A model generated the notes under the pieces. It saw only the letters and a list, made by a program, of their open reading frames with translations. It made no database searches and had not been told where the DNA came from. DNA of 5,354 nucleotides, from assembly GCA_029907755.1 (NCBI GenBank), contig JARYLH010000096.1:1-5354 (forward strand), read 5' to 3'. Below, one piece after another: positions 4,960 to 5,354 of the stretch (position 1 is its first letter; each line of letters begins with the position of its first letter). Position numbers and translations under genes: made by a program. This DNA comes from Candidatus Methanosuratincola sp. Lineage in GTDB: Archaea; Thermoproteota; Methanomethylicia; Methanomethylicales; Methanomethylicaceae.

Positions 4960-5354
4960 CTACCGATCAGCTCCCGCACCTTCTCGCCCGGGTCCTCAGC
5001 CCTCATCACCGCGGTGCCGACGAGTACGGCGTCCGCCCCAGCGCCGATAGCCCTTAGGACTTCACCCCTCGTCGCGATCGAGCTCTCGCTCACCAGCACC
5101 GCGCCCGGGTGGGCGAGCCTGGCGAGCGCCTCGGTATTGCCCACGTCGCCCCCGTCGGTCTCCAGCCTCCTGATGTCCCTGTTGTTTATCCCGATGAGCG
5201 GCGCGCCCAGGGAGTTGGCGACGCCCATCTCGGAGGTGGTGTGGACCTCCACCAGGGGCTCCAGCCCCTCGGAGGCGCAGGCGGAAAGGAGCCTGGCGAG
5301 CCCCTCCCTCCCGAGGATCGAGGAGATGAGGAGGATCGCGTCCGCCCCTTCCCT
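4956..5354 (-). CDS. trpC: Indole-3-glycerol phosphate synthase, C-terminal half
   Basis: The last 132 residues of TrpC are visible; the N-terminal half, including the catalytic lysines, lies beyond the right edge. TrpC closes the indole ring, converting CdRP to indole-3-glycerol phosphate with loss of CO2 and water. Visible landmarks are GADAILLI, PLVEVH (fragment Glu36, matching Sulfolobus Glu159), LIGINNRD (Asn57, matching Asn180), VSESSI (Glu90-Ser91, matching Glu210-Ser211) and the phosphate loop GADAVLVGTAVMRAEDP. All visible catalytic and phosphate-binding elements are intact. The gene ends with ATGA shared with trpF, so it is part of the same cluster. Upstream trp genes and the operon promoter, if present, would lie off the window to the right. 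Confidence 0.93.
   Translation of the reverse strand, partial: REGADAILLISSILGREGLARLLSACASEGLEPLVEVHTTSEMGVANSLGAPLIGINNRDIRRLETDGGDVGNTEALARLAHPGAVLVSESSIATRGEVLRAIGAGADAVLVGTAVMRAEDPGEKVRELIGR

Noticed and set aside
1..5354. CRISPR array, tRNA, rRNA or insertion sequence
   Set aside because: No regularly spaced repeats, cloverleaf-like segment, transposase motif or terminal inverted repeats were seen.

Overview
The window looks like a piece of an archaeal chromosome, most likely from a thermophilic member of the Thermoproteota/TACK group, though the lineage cannot be fixed from this sequence. The clues are two AbrB-type antitoxin/PIN-type toxin loci of the VapBC kind, T-rich gene ends, TATA-like upstream boxes, heavy use of AGG for arginine, and a compact trpC-F-B-A order with overlapping genes. 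The right 3.1 kb is strikingly GC-rich and cleanly coding. The left 2.2 kb is lower in GC and patchy.

Layout, left to right. (1) Positions 1-530, plus strand: the C-terminal end of an AbrB-like antitoxin overlapping a PIN-domain toxin gene that carries a frameshift near position 347. (2) 531-600: a T-rich gene end and an imperfect hairpin between convergent genes. (3) 574-1065, minus strand: an intact small multi-pass membrane protein with conserved His/Asp residues, resembling the archaeal 'metal-dependent hydrolase'-like membrane family. (4) 1167-1852, minus strand: a second AbrB-PIN pair in which both genes are broken by several frame changes and the toxin has also lost a catalytic glutamate. 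(5) 1853-2083: no convincing gene; a TATA-like box and a 10-bp palindrome lie at its right end. (6) 2084-about 2205, plus strand: a short coding-looking stretch that runs into the 3' end of trpA and may be the stump of a truncated gene. (7) 2206-5354, minus strand: trpA, trpB, trpF and the 3' part of trpC, transcribed right to left, every junction overlapping.

The four trp products carry out the last three chemical steps of tryptophan synthesis. TrpF isomerises phosphoribosyl anthranilate, TrpC closes the indole ring, and TrpA/TrpB release indole and condense it with serine. The remaining genes (trpE, trpG, trpD) and the operon promoter, if present, would lie beyond the right edge.

I see no convincing new system. 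The points most worth a second look are the TrpB, which keeps its lysine and glutamate catalysts but differs at several normally fixed active-site loop positions; the graveyard of two decayed toxin-antitoxin loci around one intact membrane-protein gene; and the truncated-looking small gene abutting the end of the trp operon.
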